Shown piece by piece: positions 45,867 through 55,900 of a DNA stretch of 64,000 bases. Position 1 is the stretch's first letter. Each line of letters begins with the position of its first letter. Position numbers and translations under genes: made by a program. The stretch spans positions 1 through 64,000 of the forward strand of contig MAAQ01000022.1 of NCBI GenBank assembly GCA_002162685.1. The letters are read 5' to 3'. This stretch comes from Flavobacteriales bacterium 33_180_T64. GTDB taxonomy: Bacteria; Bacteroidota; Bacteroidia; Flavobacteriales; Flavobacteriaceae. Under the pieces are notes generated by a model that saw only the letters and a program-made list of their open reading frames with translations, was not told where the DNA came from and searched no databases.

Positions 45867-46465
45867 ATAAGTTATAAAATTACTAAAAATTTAATAAACA
45901 AAATATTCATTTTCAACAAAGAAAATCATAATACTCAATTATACCAAGATTTTATAATAAGTTTAATACATTAATTGATAATATTAGTTACTTCCCGATA
46001 CAGAAAGTGATTCTTCAATATGAATAGGATTTTGTCTTCAACTATTTCATAAACAAATTTGCATAATATTATATTTATGGTAGTATATTCATATAAATGT
46101 GGTGTTATGGTTAAACCATTAGAATGATAGATTTGATTAATCGTTACAAAAGGGTTTTAAAAAGATACTCTTTATCTATACCGTCTTGCACCTAATATAG
46201 GCTCCGCTACTTTAAAGAACCGTAAAAACATACAATATAAATCATTACTAATAAATGACTGAATAATACAAGAATACAAAAAAAAAGTATCAGAAAATCA
46301 AATTCAAATAGCTTACTTTGACATAATTTTGAAACACAAAATATGCTAATCATTTTATCCTTTTAGGCTTCACTGTGTCGGTAGTATTGGTTTCTTATTT
46401 TTTCACACGAAAGACTGAGAAACAATAGTAATACATCCCAAAACAACTAACTTTAAAAACAACAA
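45867..46465. other. 599-bp intergenic region with an att-like site
   Basis: Separates the metal operon from the right-hand glycan locus; the flanking genes are divergent. It is AT-rich with no convincing gene, tRNA or transposase remnant. It holds the mnmE-3'-end-like 18-mer at 45988-46005, a short palindrome CCTAATATAGG near 46191, and a TAATTTTG box at 46324-46331 that could be a -7 element for the permease gene, though no -33 partner is visible. Confidence 0.6.
45988..46005 (-). other. mnmE-3'-end-like 18-bp site (candidate attachment site remnant)
   Basis: The minus strand reads TTCTGTATCGGGAAGTAA, encoding FCIGK and a stop, the universal C-terminus of the tRNA-modifying GTPase MnmE (TrmE). 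No mnmE gene precedes it: an in-frame TGA lies four codons upstream. The 3' end of mnmE is the attachment site of SGI1-type integrative elements, whose 18-bp core is nearly the same. A remote att copy is therefore plausible. No second copy was noticed in the window. Confidence 0.5.
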
Positions 46466-47866
46466 ATGTCAAATAAAAACAAACTTTCAATAAAAGAAAA
46501 AATAGGATACGCTCTTGGTGATACTTCTGCCAATATTGCCTGGCGTACGATTGGTCCTTTTTTACCCATATTTTATACAGATGTATTCGGGTTAGGAACT
46601 GTAGCCGTAGCCACTTTATTATTGGTGATTCGATTAGGTGATGGTGTTACCGACTTGGTTATGGGGACAATTGCCGATAGAACAAAAACAAGATGGGGAA
46701 AGTTTAGACCATGGCTTTTATGGACAGCCTTGCCTTTTGGAGTTGCTCTCGTATTACAGTTTACAACACCAAACTTAAGTCTCTCTGGAAAACTAATATG
46801 GGCATACGCTACTTCAATTTTTTACACCTTGGCGTATACAGCTAATAATGTTCCCTACTCTGCTTTAATGGGAGTGATGACTTCAAATCTAAAGGAAAGA
46901 ACACAATTATCCTCATTCAGGTTTCTTGGAGCTTACTTTGGAGGCATCATTGCTACCATTGGAGTGATTGTATTAGTCGATTTTTTAGGAAATGGAAATG
47001 ACAATTTAGGATATCAATATACGATGTATGTCCTTGCTATTATTTTGGCTTCATTTTCAATTATCACATTTTTTACCACAAGAGAACGAGTTCCCGCTCC
47101 AAAGAACTCAACAGTAAGTATCAAACAAGATCTTAAAGATATTGCTAACAATAAACCGTGGATCATCCTTTTATTTTTAGGGTTTGTTTTTGTCACATAC
47201 AATATTATAAAACAAGGATCAGCTATGTTTTACTTTACACATTTTGTAGATGACTCTAATAATTTCTTCGGAAGCCTTTCAAAATGGGGTGGTAAAAATG
47301 GCTTGGCAGGCTTATATATATTATCTCTGTTAATCATCTCCATGATATCCACATTTTTCGCCCCTTATTTAACAAAACTCCTTGGTAAGGTTAAATTGTT
47401 TATTATATGCATTGCGTTTTCAGCTATTACCGCTGCTGTTATGTTTTGGCTAAAGTCAGATCAAATTGGATATATCTTTAGCCTAGGAATCATTTCAGAA
47501 TTTGGCGCTGGAATTATGCCTGTCCTATTCTTTGCTATGCTTGGAGATGCTGCTGATTATTCAGAATATAAAAATGGTAGACGGGCTACCGGACTTATTT
47601 TCTCAGCTGGTGCTTTTGCAATGAAATTTGGGAGTGGTGTTGCTGGTGCAATCACTTTATTGGTTCTAAATATCTATAGTTACGACGGACAAGCCATCGT
47701 TAAAACATCTGAAATGCTTCTGGGCATTAAACTCAACATGAGCATTGTTCCTGCTATATTTGTTTTATTTGGCATAGTAGCCTTATTCTTTTATCCATTA
47801 AACACGAAAAAAATGGAAGAAATCGAACTAGAACTAGAACAAAGAAGATCTGATGTAGAAATTTAA
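46466..47866 (+). CDS. GPH-family sugar:cation symporter (MFS)
   Basis: A 466-aa, 12-helix permease of the glycoside-pentoside-hexuronide:cation symporter family (MelB/XynB-like). Typical motifs are KIGYALGDTSANIAWRTIG at the N-terminus, RLGDGVTDLVMGTIADRTKT near 55-75 followed by WGKFRPW, and ADYSEYKNGRRATGLIFSAG near 365-385. It imports di- or oligosaccharides with Na+ or H+ across the inner membrane. The epimerase gene begins 6 bp downstream, so the two are an operon and the substrate should be a disaccharide or hexose handled by that enzyme. Confidence 0.92.
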   Translation: MSNKNKLSIKEKIGYALGDTSANIAWRTIGPFLPIFYTDVFGLGTVAVATLLLVIRLGDGVTDLVMGTIADRTKTRWGKFRPWLLWTALPFGVALVLQFTTPNLSLSGKLIWAYATSIFYTLAYTANNVPYSALMGVMTSNLKERTQLSSFRFLGAYFGGIIATIGVIVLVDFLGNGNDNLGYQYTMYVLAIILASFSIITFFTTRERVPAPKNSTVSIKQDLKDIANNKPWIILLFLGFVFVTYNIIKQGSAMFYFTHFVDDSNNFFGSLSKWGGKNGLAGLYILSLLIISMISTFFAPYLTKLLGKVKLFIICIAFSAITAAVMFWLKSDQIGYIFSLGIISEFGAGIMPVLFFAMLGDAADYSEYKNGRRATGLIFSAGAFAMKFGSGVAGAITLLVLNIYSYDGQAIVKTSEMLLGIKLNMSIVPAIFVLFGIVALFFYPLNTKKMEEIELELEQRRSDVEI

Positions 47867-47872
47867 TATCCA

Positions 47873-49033
47873 ATGAAATCCGATTATGAACATTTAAAAA
47901 CGGAACTCCAGCATGAATTAATTAGACTGGCGGATTTTTGGATTTCTAACTGTATTGATTATCAAAACGGTGGATTTGTAAGCGAACTAGACAATGAAAA
48001 TTTAGTTCGTCAAAATTCATCCAAAGGCGTCATATTAAACACAAGAATACTTTGGGGTTTTTCTGCTATTTCTAATCATTTAAAAACTCAAGAATACAAA
48101 GCTATTTGCGAGAGATCCTTTACCTATTTAAAAAAATTCAATGACAATGTACATAAAGGATTGTACTGGGAACTAAATCATAAAGGTCACGTCCTTGACT
48201 CAACTAAAAATAGCCTAGCGCAAGCACATGCTATATATGCCTTATCAGAATATTATTTATTTTCTAGAAATGAAGAGGCCAAACTATGGGCCATTGAAAT
48301 TTTTGAAACTATAGAAAGTAATGCAAAATTAAAAACAGGTTTAGGTTATTTAGACAACTTTAATGAAATTTGGCATCCTACATCTCCTAATCCAAACACT
48401 AAACGACTAGGTACTCATATTCATTTTTTAGAAGCCTACACCTCTTTACTAAAAATACACCAAAGTCAAGCCTTGAAAAATTCTATTAAAACCATCATAG
48501 AAACAATTCTTACTAGATTTTTACACAAGGACTTTTACTTTGAAACAATAATGGATGTTGATTGGAACCCAGTAAGTGAACATGTTTCTTTCGGACATAA
48601 CGCAGAAGTCTCGTGGATATTAGTAGAAGCAGCTCAGGCTTTAAATGATCCTATATTAATTAAGCAAACAGAATTAACACTCATAGATGTTACGAACAAA
48701 CTTATAACAGAAGCTATTACTAACCTAGGATCTGTTTTGCATAAAAGAACAGTTGAAACCAACAAAACGGATACAAACATACTTTGGTGGACACAAACGG
48801 AAGCTTTAATCGCTCTATTTTATGCGAATAGCATCCAACCCAATAATGATATATATATAAAAGTGTCAATTAAAATATGGGAGTTTATTAAAGAATACTT
48901 TATAAATCACACCTACGGAGAATGGTATGCTCTACTTGACTCGAATGGAAATCCGAATCCAAAAGAATACAAAGTTGGTATGTGGAAATCATTATATCAC
49001 AATGCAAGACTTTGTATAAAACTTAATAAATAG
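47873..49033 (+). CDS. AGE-family epimerase, cellobiose 2-epimerase-like
   Basis: A 386-aa cytoplasmic protein of the N-acylglucosamine/cellobiose 2-epimerase superfamily ((alpha/alpha)6 barrel). Recognisable segments are DYQNGGFVSELDNEN, LNTRILWGFSAI, NSLAQAHAIYALSEYY, DWNPVSEHVSFGHNAEVSW, WWTQTEALIALFY and GMWKSLYHNARLCI. The last two correspond to WW.QAEA and GPWKCPYHN.R of cellobiose 2-epimerases. The usual SYGHDIE motif is changed to SFGHNAE: the His and Glu are kept, the Asp is not. It would epimerise the reducing-end glucose of a beta-disaccharide to mannose or interconvert a related sugar. It is paired with the symporter and ends at a terminator. Confidence 0.84.
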   Translation: MKSDYEHLKTELQHELIRLADFWISNCIDYQNGGFVSELDNENLVRQNSSKGVILNTRILWGFSAISNHLKTQEYKAICERSFTYLKKFNDNVHKGLYWELNHKGHVLDSTKNSLAQAHAIYALSEYYLFSRNEEAKLWAIEIFETIESNAKLKTGLGYLDNFNEIWHPTSPNPNTKRLGTHIHFLEAYTSLLKIHQSQALKNSIKTIIETILTRFLHKDFYFETIMDVDWNPVSEHVSFGHNAEVSWILVEAAQALNDPILIKQTELTLIDVTNKLITEAITNLGSVLHKRTVETNKTDTNILWWTQTEALIALFYANSIQPNNDIYIKVSIKIWEFIKEYFINHTYGEWYALLDSNGNPNPKEYKVGMWKSLYHNARLCIKLNK

Positions 49034-49037
49034 TAAC

Positions 49038-49083
49038 TAAAAAAAACCAACAGTATTTAATAAGATACTGTCAGTTTTTTTTT
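49038..49083. terminator. Bidirectional intrinsic terminator
   Basis: Between convergent genes. The inner stem ACAGTAT/ATACTGT (49050-49056, 49065-49071) and an outer A-run/T-run stem are separated by a 2-nt internal loop. Runs of six or more T on either strand follow the stem, so it can terminate both the epimerase (+) and the GH3 gene (-). Confidence 0.82.
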
Positions 49084-49101
49084 GACTAAATTCAAATATT
49101 A

Positions 49102-51405
49102 CTACTTTAATTCGAAACTACTAGTTAGCTTCGTATAAGAACTTCCTCCTACAAAGATTTCAAAATCTCCTAACTCAAGAAGAAACTCTCCTTTATTATT
49201 ATAAAAACCTAAAGATTCTTTATTTAAAGTAAACTCAACGGTCTTTGTCTCTCCAACTTCAAGTGTTACTAATTCAAATCCTTTTAATTCTTTTACAGGT
49301 CGCGTTACACTTCCTACCAAATCTCTAATATAAAGCTGTACAACTTCTTTACCCGCTAATTTCCCTGTATTGCTAACATCAACAGTTATGTTCACCTCTT
49401 CATTTATAGCATATACCCGCTTATCAAGAGTTAATTTAGCATATTCAAATGTGGTATAACTCAATCCATAACCAAAAGGATATAATGGTGTGTTTTCTAT
49501 GTCACTATAATGAGACCAAAAAACTAAATTCGGATTATTCTTATCTAAAACAGGTCTTCCTGTATTTTTGTAATTGTAGTATATAGGTATTTGACCAACA
49601 TTTCTAGGGAAGGTCATTGGTAATTTTCCACTAGGATTGTAATCACCATATAGTACTTGAGCAACTGCATGCCCCGTTTGAGTACCAAGTTGCCATGCTT
49701 CTACAATAGCTGGAATATGTTTATCTGCCCAAGAAATTGTTAATGGTCTCCCGTTATTTAACACCAAAACAATCTTCTTATTTACCTTATACACTTCTTC
49801 TAAAAGCTCCTGTTGTAATCCTGGCAATCCTAAATCGGTCCTACTTCTTCCCTCTCCACTTTGAAAACCGTGCTCACCTAAAACTAGAACAACAACATCA
49901 GCCTCCTTTGCTGCATTAATAGCCTGATCAAACTCACTCTTATCGTTAGTATTAACACTAATTTCGTTTACAAATTCTGCATTACCAACAGTAACATCAG
50001 TTCCTTTTTTATAAACTAAAGTATTACCCTTATAAGCCTGCATACCTGTCAATATAGAAACTGCTGTACTATCTTTAGATGCAATTCTCCAACTTCCTAA
50101 AGGGCTATTATTTTCATTTGCCAACGCTCCTATCAAGGCTATTTTTTGACCTTCTTTCTTTAGAGGCAACAATTGTTCTTCATTCTTTAATAAGACTATG
50201 GATTTTTTAGCCACATCTAATACCGCTTCCATATGTTTTGGGCTACCAATGACTTCTTTTTCTCTACTCTCGTCACAATATTTATACGGATCATCAAACA
50301 ACCCTAGCTCAAATTTCACTGTTAAAATCCGACTTACAGCATCATCAATCACCGCTTCTTTTACAACACCATCCCTAACTAATTGCACCAATTCTGTAAC
50401 ATAAATATGAGATTCCATATCCATATCAGAACCAGCTATAGATGCAATCTTTGCAGCATCTCTGTTATCTTTAGCATATCCCCAAACAACGAGTTCACGT
50501 ATAGATGCCCAATCAGAAACAACAAAACCCTTAAAACCCCATTTGTCTTTTAAGATATCTCTTAATAAGTAAGAACTCCCAGTTACCGGAACACCATCCA
50601 ACTCATTAAAACCATTCATTAAGGTTTTAACACCTATATCTACTGCAGCTTTAAATGGTGGTAACACCATATTATGTAAAGTAGAGTTCCCAACATCTAC
50701 AGTGTTATATTCTTTACCAGCTTCTGAAAATCCATAGGCAGCAAAATGTTTTGCACAAGCAGCAATGGTATTTACATCCGATAAATCATTTCCTTGAAAA
50801 CCTTTAACTCGTGCAACAGCTATCTTACTTCCTAAAAATGGGTCTTCACCTGCTCCTTCCATAACTCTTCCCCATCTTGGATCTCTTGAAATATCCACCA
50901 TAGGAGCAAATGTCCAGTTTATCCCTGCTGCTGAAGCCTCAGCAGCAGCAACTTGGGCAGATCGTTCAATAGCCTCGAGATCCCAACTTGCAGCTTCTGC
51001 AAGAGGAATTGGACTTAAAGTTTTATATCCATGAATCACATCAAAGCCAATAATTAAAGGGATACCAAGTCTAGAATCTTCGACTACTATTTTTTGCACA
51101 GCTCTAACTGCTTTAGCTCCTCTAACAGATAACATCGAACCAACAAGTCCTTGTTTTAAATGTTCATATTTCATCTCTGCATCTCCATCATCCGGCACAG
51201 GCCCAGTAACATCCCAAAAACCATTGTATTGGTTCATTTGACCCACTTTTTCCTCAATGGTCATTAGTTTTAATAGAGAATCAACTTTTTTTTCTATTTC
51301 CTCAGTTTTCGTAGGTGACTCTACTGTATTCTTTTTAATTTTATCACATGTCATAAACGTTGCAATTACTGTTATGTAAAAAATGTATTTGATTTTTTTA
51401 TTCAT
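49102..51405 (-). CDS. bglX: GH3-family beta-glucosidase lipoprotein (BglX-like)
   Basis: A 767-aa lipoprotein (TFMTC, Cys20). The order is GH3 N-terminal TIM barrel (about 40-370; PLIIGFDVIHGY, FAPMVDISRDPRWGR, AAYG after ACAKHF), the C-terminal alpha/beta sandwich (about 400-620) and a fibronectin III-like domain (650-760; ELKGFELVTLEVGETKTVEF). The nucleophile is Asp298 in GFVVSDWAS and the likely acid/base the Glu in GEGRSRTDLGLPG. Full length for BglX. It releases glucose from beta-linked oligosaccharides in the periplasm or at the surface. It is convergent with the epimerase gene; its substrate may come from either glycan locus. Confidence 0.92.
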   Translation of the reverse strand: MNKKIKYIFYITVIATFMTCDKIKKNTVESPTKTEEIEKKVDSLLKLMTIEEKVGQMNQYNGFWDVTGPVPDDGDAEMKYEHLKQGLVGSMLSVRGAKAVRAVQKIVVEDSRLGIPLIIGFDVIHGYKTLSPIPLAEAASWDLEAIERSAQVAAAEASAAGINWTFAPMVDISRDPRWGRVMEGAGEDPFLGSKIAVARVKGFQGNDLSDVNTIAACAKHFAAYGFSEAGKEYNTVDVGNSTLHNMVLPPFKAAVDIGVKTLMNGFNELDGVPVTGSSYLLRDILKDKWGFKGFVVSDWASIRELVVWGYAKDNRDAAKIASIAGSDMDMESHIYVTELVQLVRDGVVKEAVIDDAVSRILTVKFELGLFDDPYKYCDESREKEVIGSPKHMEAVLDVAKKSIVLLKNEEQLLPLKKEGQKIALIGALANENNSPLGSWRIASKDSTAVSILTGMQAYKGNTLVYKKGTDVTVGNAEFVNEISVNTNDKSEFDQAINAAKEADVVVLVLGEHGFQSGEGRSRTDLGLPGLQQELLEEVYKVNKKIVLVLNNGRPLTISWADKHIPAIVEAWQLGTQTGHAVAQVLYGDYNPSGKLPMTFPRNVGQIPIYYNYKNTGRPVLDKNNPNLVFWSHYSDIENTPLYPFGYGLSYTTFEYAKLTLDKRVYAINEEVNITVDVSNTGKLAGKEVVQLYIRDLVGSVTRPVKELKGFELVTLEVGETKTVEFTLNKESLGFYNNKGEFLLELGDFEIFVGGSSYTKLTSSFELK

Positions 51406-51872
51406 AATCTGTCTTTAAAAGTAATTTATAATATTCATAATCAACTTATTACTAAATACTACCGTGTTCTATTTCCTTCAAAACATCAAACATAATAGTA
51501 TCATTTTGTCCATAATTATACATATTTATAACATTTATATGAAATAAATCATCTTAAATATCATCATAAAATAAACATATAATCACAATAACCGAAACAC
51601 CATTACCTTCTATTAATTCAAGGTTTACAACTAATAAACAGAATTAGACATCATATTTTTTTTGTAAAATTATAGTATTGATCACAATAACACTTAACTT
51701 ATATAATCAAAAAATGATATTATTTTTACTTAATACCATACAATAATACACAACGTAAAACCTGATTTAAATGAAACTAACGAAGTATTAATACATCATT
51801 AACCACGCTATTTAGAAAACCCAAAGCTAATACTCTAAAAAAAAACACCTATTAAAGAGAACACCTAAATAA
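51406..51872. other. 467-bp intergenic region
   Basis: Upstream of the GH3 gene and downstream of the AraC-type gene, both on the minus strand. Very AT-rich, no coding frame or repeat of note. CAAACATA at 51487-51494 (TATGTTTG on the minus strand) matches the TAnnTTTG -7 consensus and is a candidate GH3 promoter about 80 bp before its start; no -33 element was found. Confidence 0.5.
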
Positions 51873-52748
51873 TCATAGAACTCTTTTTATTCCTCCACTG
51901 AATTCTGTTTTAAACTCACTAGGTGTACAGTTCTTTACCTTTTTAAAGATCCTATTAAAATTTGCTATATTATTAAACCCGCACTTAAAACTAATCTCCC
52001 CAACACTTAAATCAGTCTCTAACAACATTTTACTAGCATAACTTATACGCGTATTGTTTACATACGATACAAAGGTTTTTCCTGTCCTCTTTTTAATAAA
52101 CCTATTAAAAGATACCGGGCTCATGTTTACTAATCCAGAAATCTCACTTAGCGATATCTTTTTATCGTAATTATCTTGAATGTAATCATACACCTTTTTT
52201 ATTTTAGAACTATTTTCAAAATTTCTAATCTGAGAAAAAGTAGTAGACAACATGCGTTGATTCCTCGAATTAGCCAAATCATAAAGTATCGATATAAACT
52301 CTAAATAATAGTCAATACCATCAATTTTAGAAAGCTGCACCAACCTAGAAGACATCTCTCTAGACGTTTTTTTAGAAAACAAAATTCCGTGAGTAGACTT
52401 ACTAAGCATATCTTTTATTGGTTTAAAAATTTTCCTAGCCAAAAACTTCTCATCTAATAGGTCGTAATTAATATGTATTGTAATTTCATGAATTTTTTTA
52501 CAGACACAATTATGTAATTCCCAGCCATGCACCAAATTAGGCCCAACCAAAACCAATTCTATATCGTCTATCTCCTCTACACTATCACCTACAATTCTAC
52601 GCACCCCTTTTCCGTTTTGAATAAAATTCAATTCAAGCTCCGGATGAAAATGAATTGGAAAATCGAAATCATCTTTAACTCTATCAAAAACCAAAAAACT
52701 ATCTTCAGGTGTTAATTGCGTTATCTCTCTATGAATATTACTTAACAT
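51873..52748 (-). CDS. AraC-family regulator with cupin sensor domain
   Basis: A 291-aa soluble regulator. Residues 15-110 form a cupin-like sugar-sensing domain (DFPIHFHPELELNFIQNGKG, VLVGPNLVHGWELHN). Residues 190-290 hold the two AraC/XylS helix-turn-helix motifs (KISLSEISGLVNMSPVSFNRFIKKRTGKTF split across helices, and SVGEISFKCGFNNIANFNRIFKK). It is divergent from susC with 210 bp between them, the usual position of a local activator of a SusCD locus. No membrane segment is present, so it senses an imported sugar. Confidence 0.92.
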   Translation of the reverse strand: MLSNIHREITQLTPEDSFLVFDRVKDDFDFPIHFHPELELNFIQNGKGVRRIVGDSVEEIDDIELVLVGPNLVHGWELHNCVCKKIHEITIHINYDLLDEKFLARKIFKPIKDMLSKSTHGILFSKKTSREMSSRLVQLSKIDGIDYYLEFISILYDLANSRNQRMLSTTFSQIRNFENSSKIKKVYDYIQDNYDKKISLSEISGLVNMSPVSFNRFIKKRTGKTFVSYVNNTRISYASKMLLETDLSVGEISFKCGFNNIANFNRIFKKVKNCTPSEFKTEFSGGIKRVL

Positions 52749-52825
52749 GGTGTATCTTTTTTAGTTGTGTTAAAAATATATTAATATTTGATAAAATGAT
52801 ATTATATATACATCAAATATGAGTC

Positions 52826-52833
52826 TATTTTTG
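52826..52833 (+). promoter_or_regulatory. Possible -7 box TATTTTTG upstream of susC
   Basis: Fits the TAnnTTTG consensus of Bacteroidetes promoters and would give an untranslated leader of roughly 120 nt. No TTTG was found at the normal -33 distance, as may be expected for an activator-dependent promoter. Confidence 0.35.
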
Positions 52834-52958
52834 TATCAAACGAAATTACTTCATTTGCTATTAGCTGATACAAATTTATCTTTTTTTAGAATATAAATTT
52901 ACATTATTCAATAGCATAATTAAAAAAATATTTTTAACTGACTAATTTTTAAACACTT

Positions 52959-55900
52959 ATGAAAAACAAATTATTAAGAAAATTACTTTTCTTTGGAGGT
53001 TTTATAATGAGTCTGTCCATATATGCTCAAAGCATCACTGGTACAGTATCTGATAATAATGGACCACTTCCTGGAGCAAATGTAATTGTAAAAGGGACCT
53101 CAAATGGAACGACCACAGATTTTGATGGGAATTTCACTTTAAATGAGGTAGATTCAGATGCGGTACTTACAGTCTCGTTCTTGGGTTATATTACACAAGA
53201 CGTAAAAATTGCAAATCAATCAACTATTAATATTGTATTAATAGAAGATGCTAGTCAGTTAGATGAAGTTGTTGTTGTTGGATATGGAAAAACATCTCGA
53301 CGTTTTGTGACAGGAGCTATTACTACAGTGAAATCTGAGGACATCACAAAAACACCTGTAATTTCAGTAGATCAAGCATTGCAAGGTAATGCAGCAGGTG
53401 TAACAGTTATTAACGCTGGTTCACCTGGTACTTCTCCACAAATACAGATTCGTGGTTTAAACACTTTTGGAAACAGTCAACCATTATATGTAATAGATGG
53501 TATTGTTTCTGGAGGATTAAATGAAGTGAATCCTAATGATATTGAATCGATCGATATTTTGAAGGACGCTTCTACTGCCGCTATTTATGGCTCTAGAGCA
53601 TCAAATGGTGTTGTATTAATTACCACAAAGAAAGGTAAAGCTGGAAAAACTAAAATTACAGTAGACTCTTATGTTTCAGTACAGTCACTACCAAAAGAAT
53701 TAGACTTACTTAATTCTTCTCAATTTGAGCGCTATGCTTCAGAAACTTTCGGGTTGCCAAACAGATATACTGATGATCCAGCTTCGACTCAACGCAATAC
53801 GGATTGGCAAGATGAAGTATTCCAATCTGGAGTCACCCACAATACTAATTTAGGAGTCTCTGGGGGAAGCGATTCTGCTATTTTTAATATATCTGCAGGG
53901 TACTTAGACCAAGAGGGAATCATTATAAATACAGGTTTCAAAAGAGCCTCTTTTAGAGCTAATAGTGAGTTTAAATTAGGTGATAAATTCAAGATTGGAG
54001 AAACCTTATCGGTTGCAGATTCAGAAATGTTAAATGAAGAAGAGAATGGGGACAGAACTTTACTGGAACACACAATAAAATCTCTTCCCTACACTCCTGT
54101 TTACAATGCAAATAATCCTGGTGGCTTTGGAGGTACAGACACCGCTTTAGACGCAGGTTCTGATGCAGAAAATCCTGTAAGACTTCAAACTATCGGAAGC
54201 AATACTACCGAAACCATGAAAATTCTAGGATCGCTTTATGCTTCTTATGAAATTATCGATGGGTTAAATTTTAAATTTCAATATGGTTATGACCGCTCTA
54301 CAGCTGAGAACAATATTCATAGACCTTCTTTTGATGAAGGAATTAATGAAAGAGCCGCGGCAGAAATCATTCAAGGAACTAACATTTTTAGCTCCAATAC
54401 CTTTACAAATGCATTGACTTACTCAAAATCATTAAATGATATTCATAATTTTGATATGTTAGTTGTTGTAGAAAAGTTCGAAGCTACAACTAGGAATAAT
54501 CGTGCGCAAAGTTCAAACCCTTTAACTGATGCGATTACCGTAATACAAGGAAATGCAACCGTAACCAACCAGTTATTTGAATATGGGTTAATATCATATA
54601 TCGGAAGACTTAACTACAACTACGACGAAAAATACATCTTATCGGCTTCTATACGTCGTGATGGATCATCACGTTTTGGTTCAAACAATAGATGGGGAAC
54701 CTTCCCTGCTGTTTCTTTAGGATGGGCAATAAGTGAAGAAGACTTTTTAAAAGACTCAAATCTTTTTAGTAATCTAAAACTTAGAGGATCTTGGGGTGTT
54801 ACAGGAAATGACGGATCTCAAGATTATGTTTATCAATCAGGTTTAATCTCAGGATATAACTATAGTGGATTTGCAAATAATACTGGTGTTTCAAATTTCG
54901 GAAGCGCAAATCCAGATCTTAAATGGGAAGAAGCTACACAAATAAACATTGGTTTGGATGCCGCATTCTTAAACAACGCTTTAAAGGTATCATTAGAATA
55001 TTATAATAATGAAAATGAAGATGTGATTGTACCAATCCCTAATGTATCGTCAGATGGTCTAGGGGAAGCATTTACACAACGTAACGGAGCATCAACCAGC
55101 ACTAAAGGTTTTGAATTAAATCTTGGATATACTCATGACAAAGGTGGTGATTTTACTTGGGCTGCTAATGTAAACCTTGGAACCTCAAAAAACGAAGCTA
55201 CAGATCTAGGTGATTTATCATTTATTGAAAGTTCAATTTTTGAAGGAGAAAATTTATCGAGAATTACAGAAGGAGAATCTTTATTTTATTTCTATGGTTA
55301 TGAAACTGACGGCTTATTTCAAGCAGGTGATGATACTAGTGCTCAACCAAATGCAGCAGCTGGAGATATTCGTTTTGTAGATCAAAATAATGATGGCATT
55401 ATCGACAGTGAAGATAACGTGAAAATTGGAAATCCATTTCCTGATTTTACGTATGGTATAAACCTAACTGCTAATTACAAGCAATTTGATTTTTCATTAT
55501 CTTTAACAGGCGTAAGTGGTAACGATGTATACAATACAAATATTTATGATCTAGAAGGCATGACGCGTTTATTTAATGCTGGAACGTCTGTTCTAAATAG
55601 ATGGACACCAACCAACACTAACGCTTCTGTTCCTAGGTTTACTTTAGATCATTCTGATAATGTAAATCGTTCAGATCGTTTTGTCGAAAATGGTGCCTAT
55701 GCTAAACTTAGAAACTTAACTATTGGATACAGCTTAAAGGACACAGAGCTTCAAGGTATTGCTAATGGAGCACTATCTAAATTAAGATTTTATATAGCCG
55801 CACAGAATTTATTTACCATTTCTGATTATTCTGGGTATGATCCTGAAATTGGAGGTAGTTCAACAGTAAACCCAGGTCAACAATCTGCAGCTGCAGGTGT

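Noticed and set aside
45988-46100. A truncated mnmE pseudogene
   Set aside because: Only the last five codons plus stop match MnmE; an in-frame TGA occurs four codons before and no upstream similarity is visible, so an attachment core is the better reading.
46324-46331. TAATTTTG as a firm promoter for the symporter gene
   Set aside because: It fits the -7 consensus but lies 135 bp upstream and has no -33 element at proper spacing, so it is only mentioned with the intergenic region.
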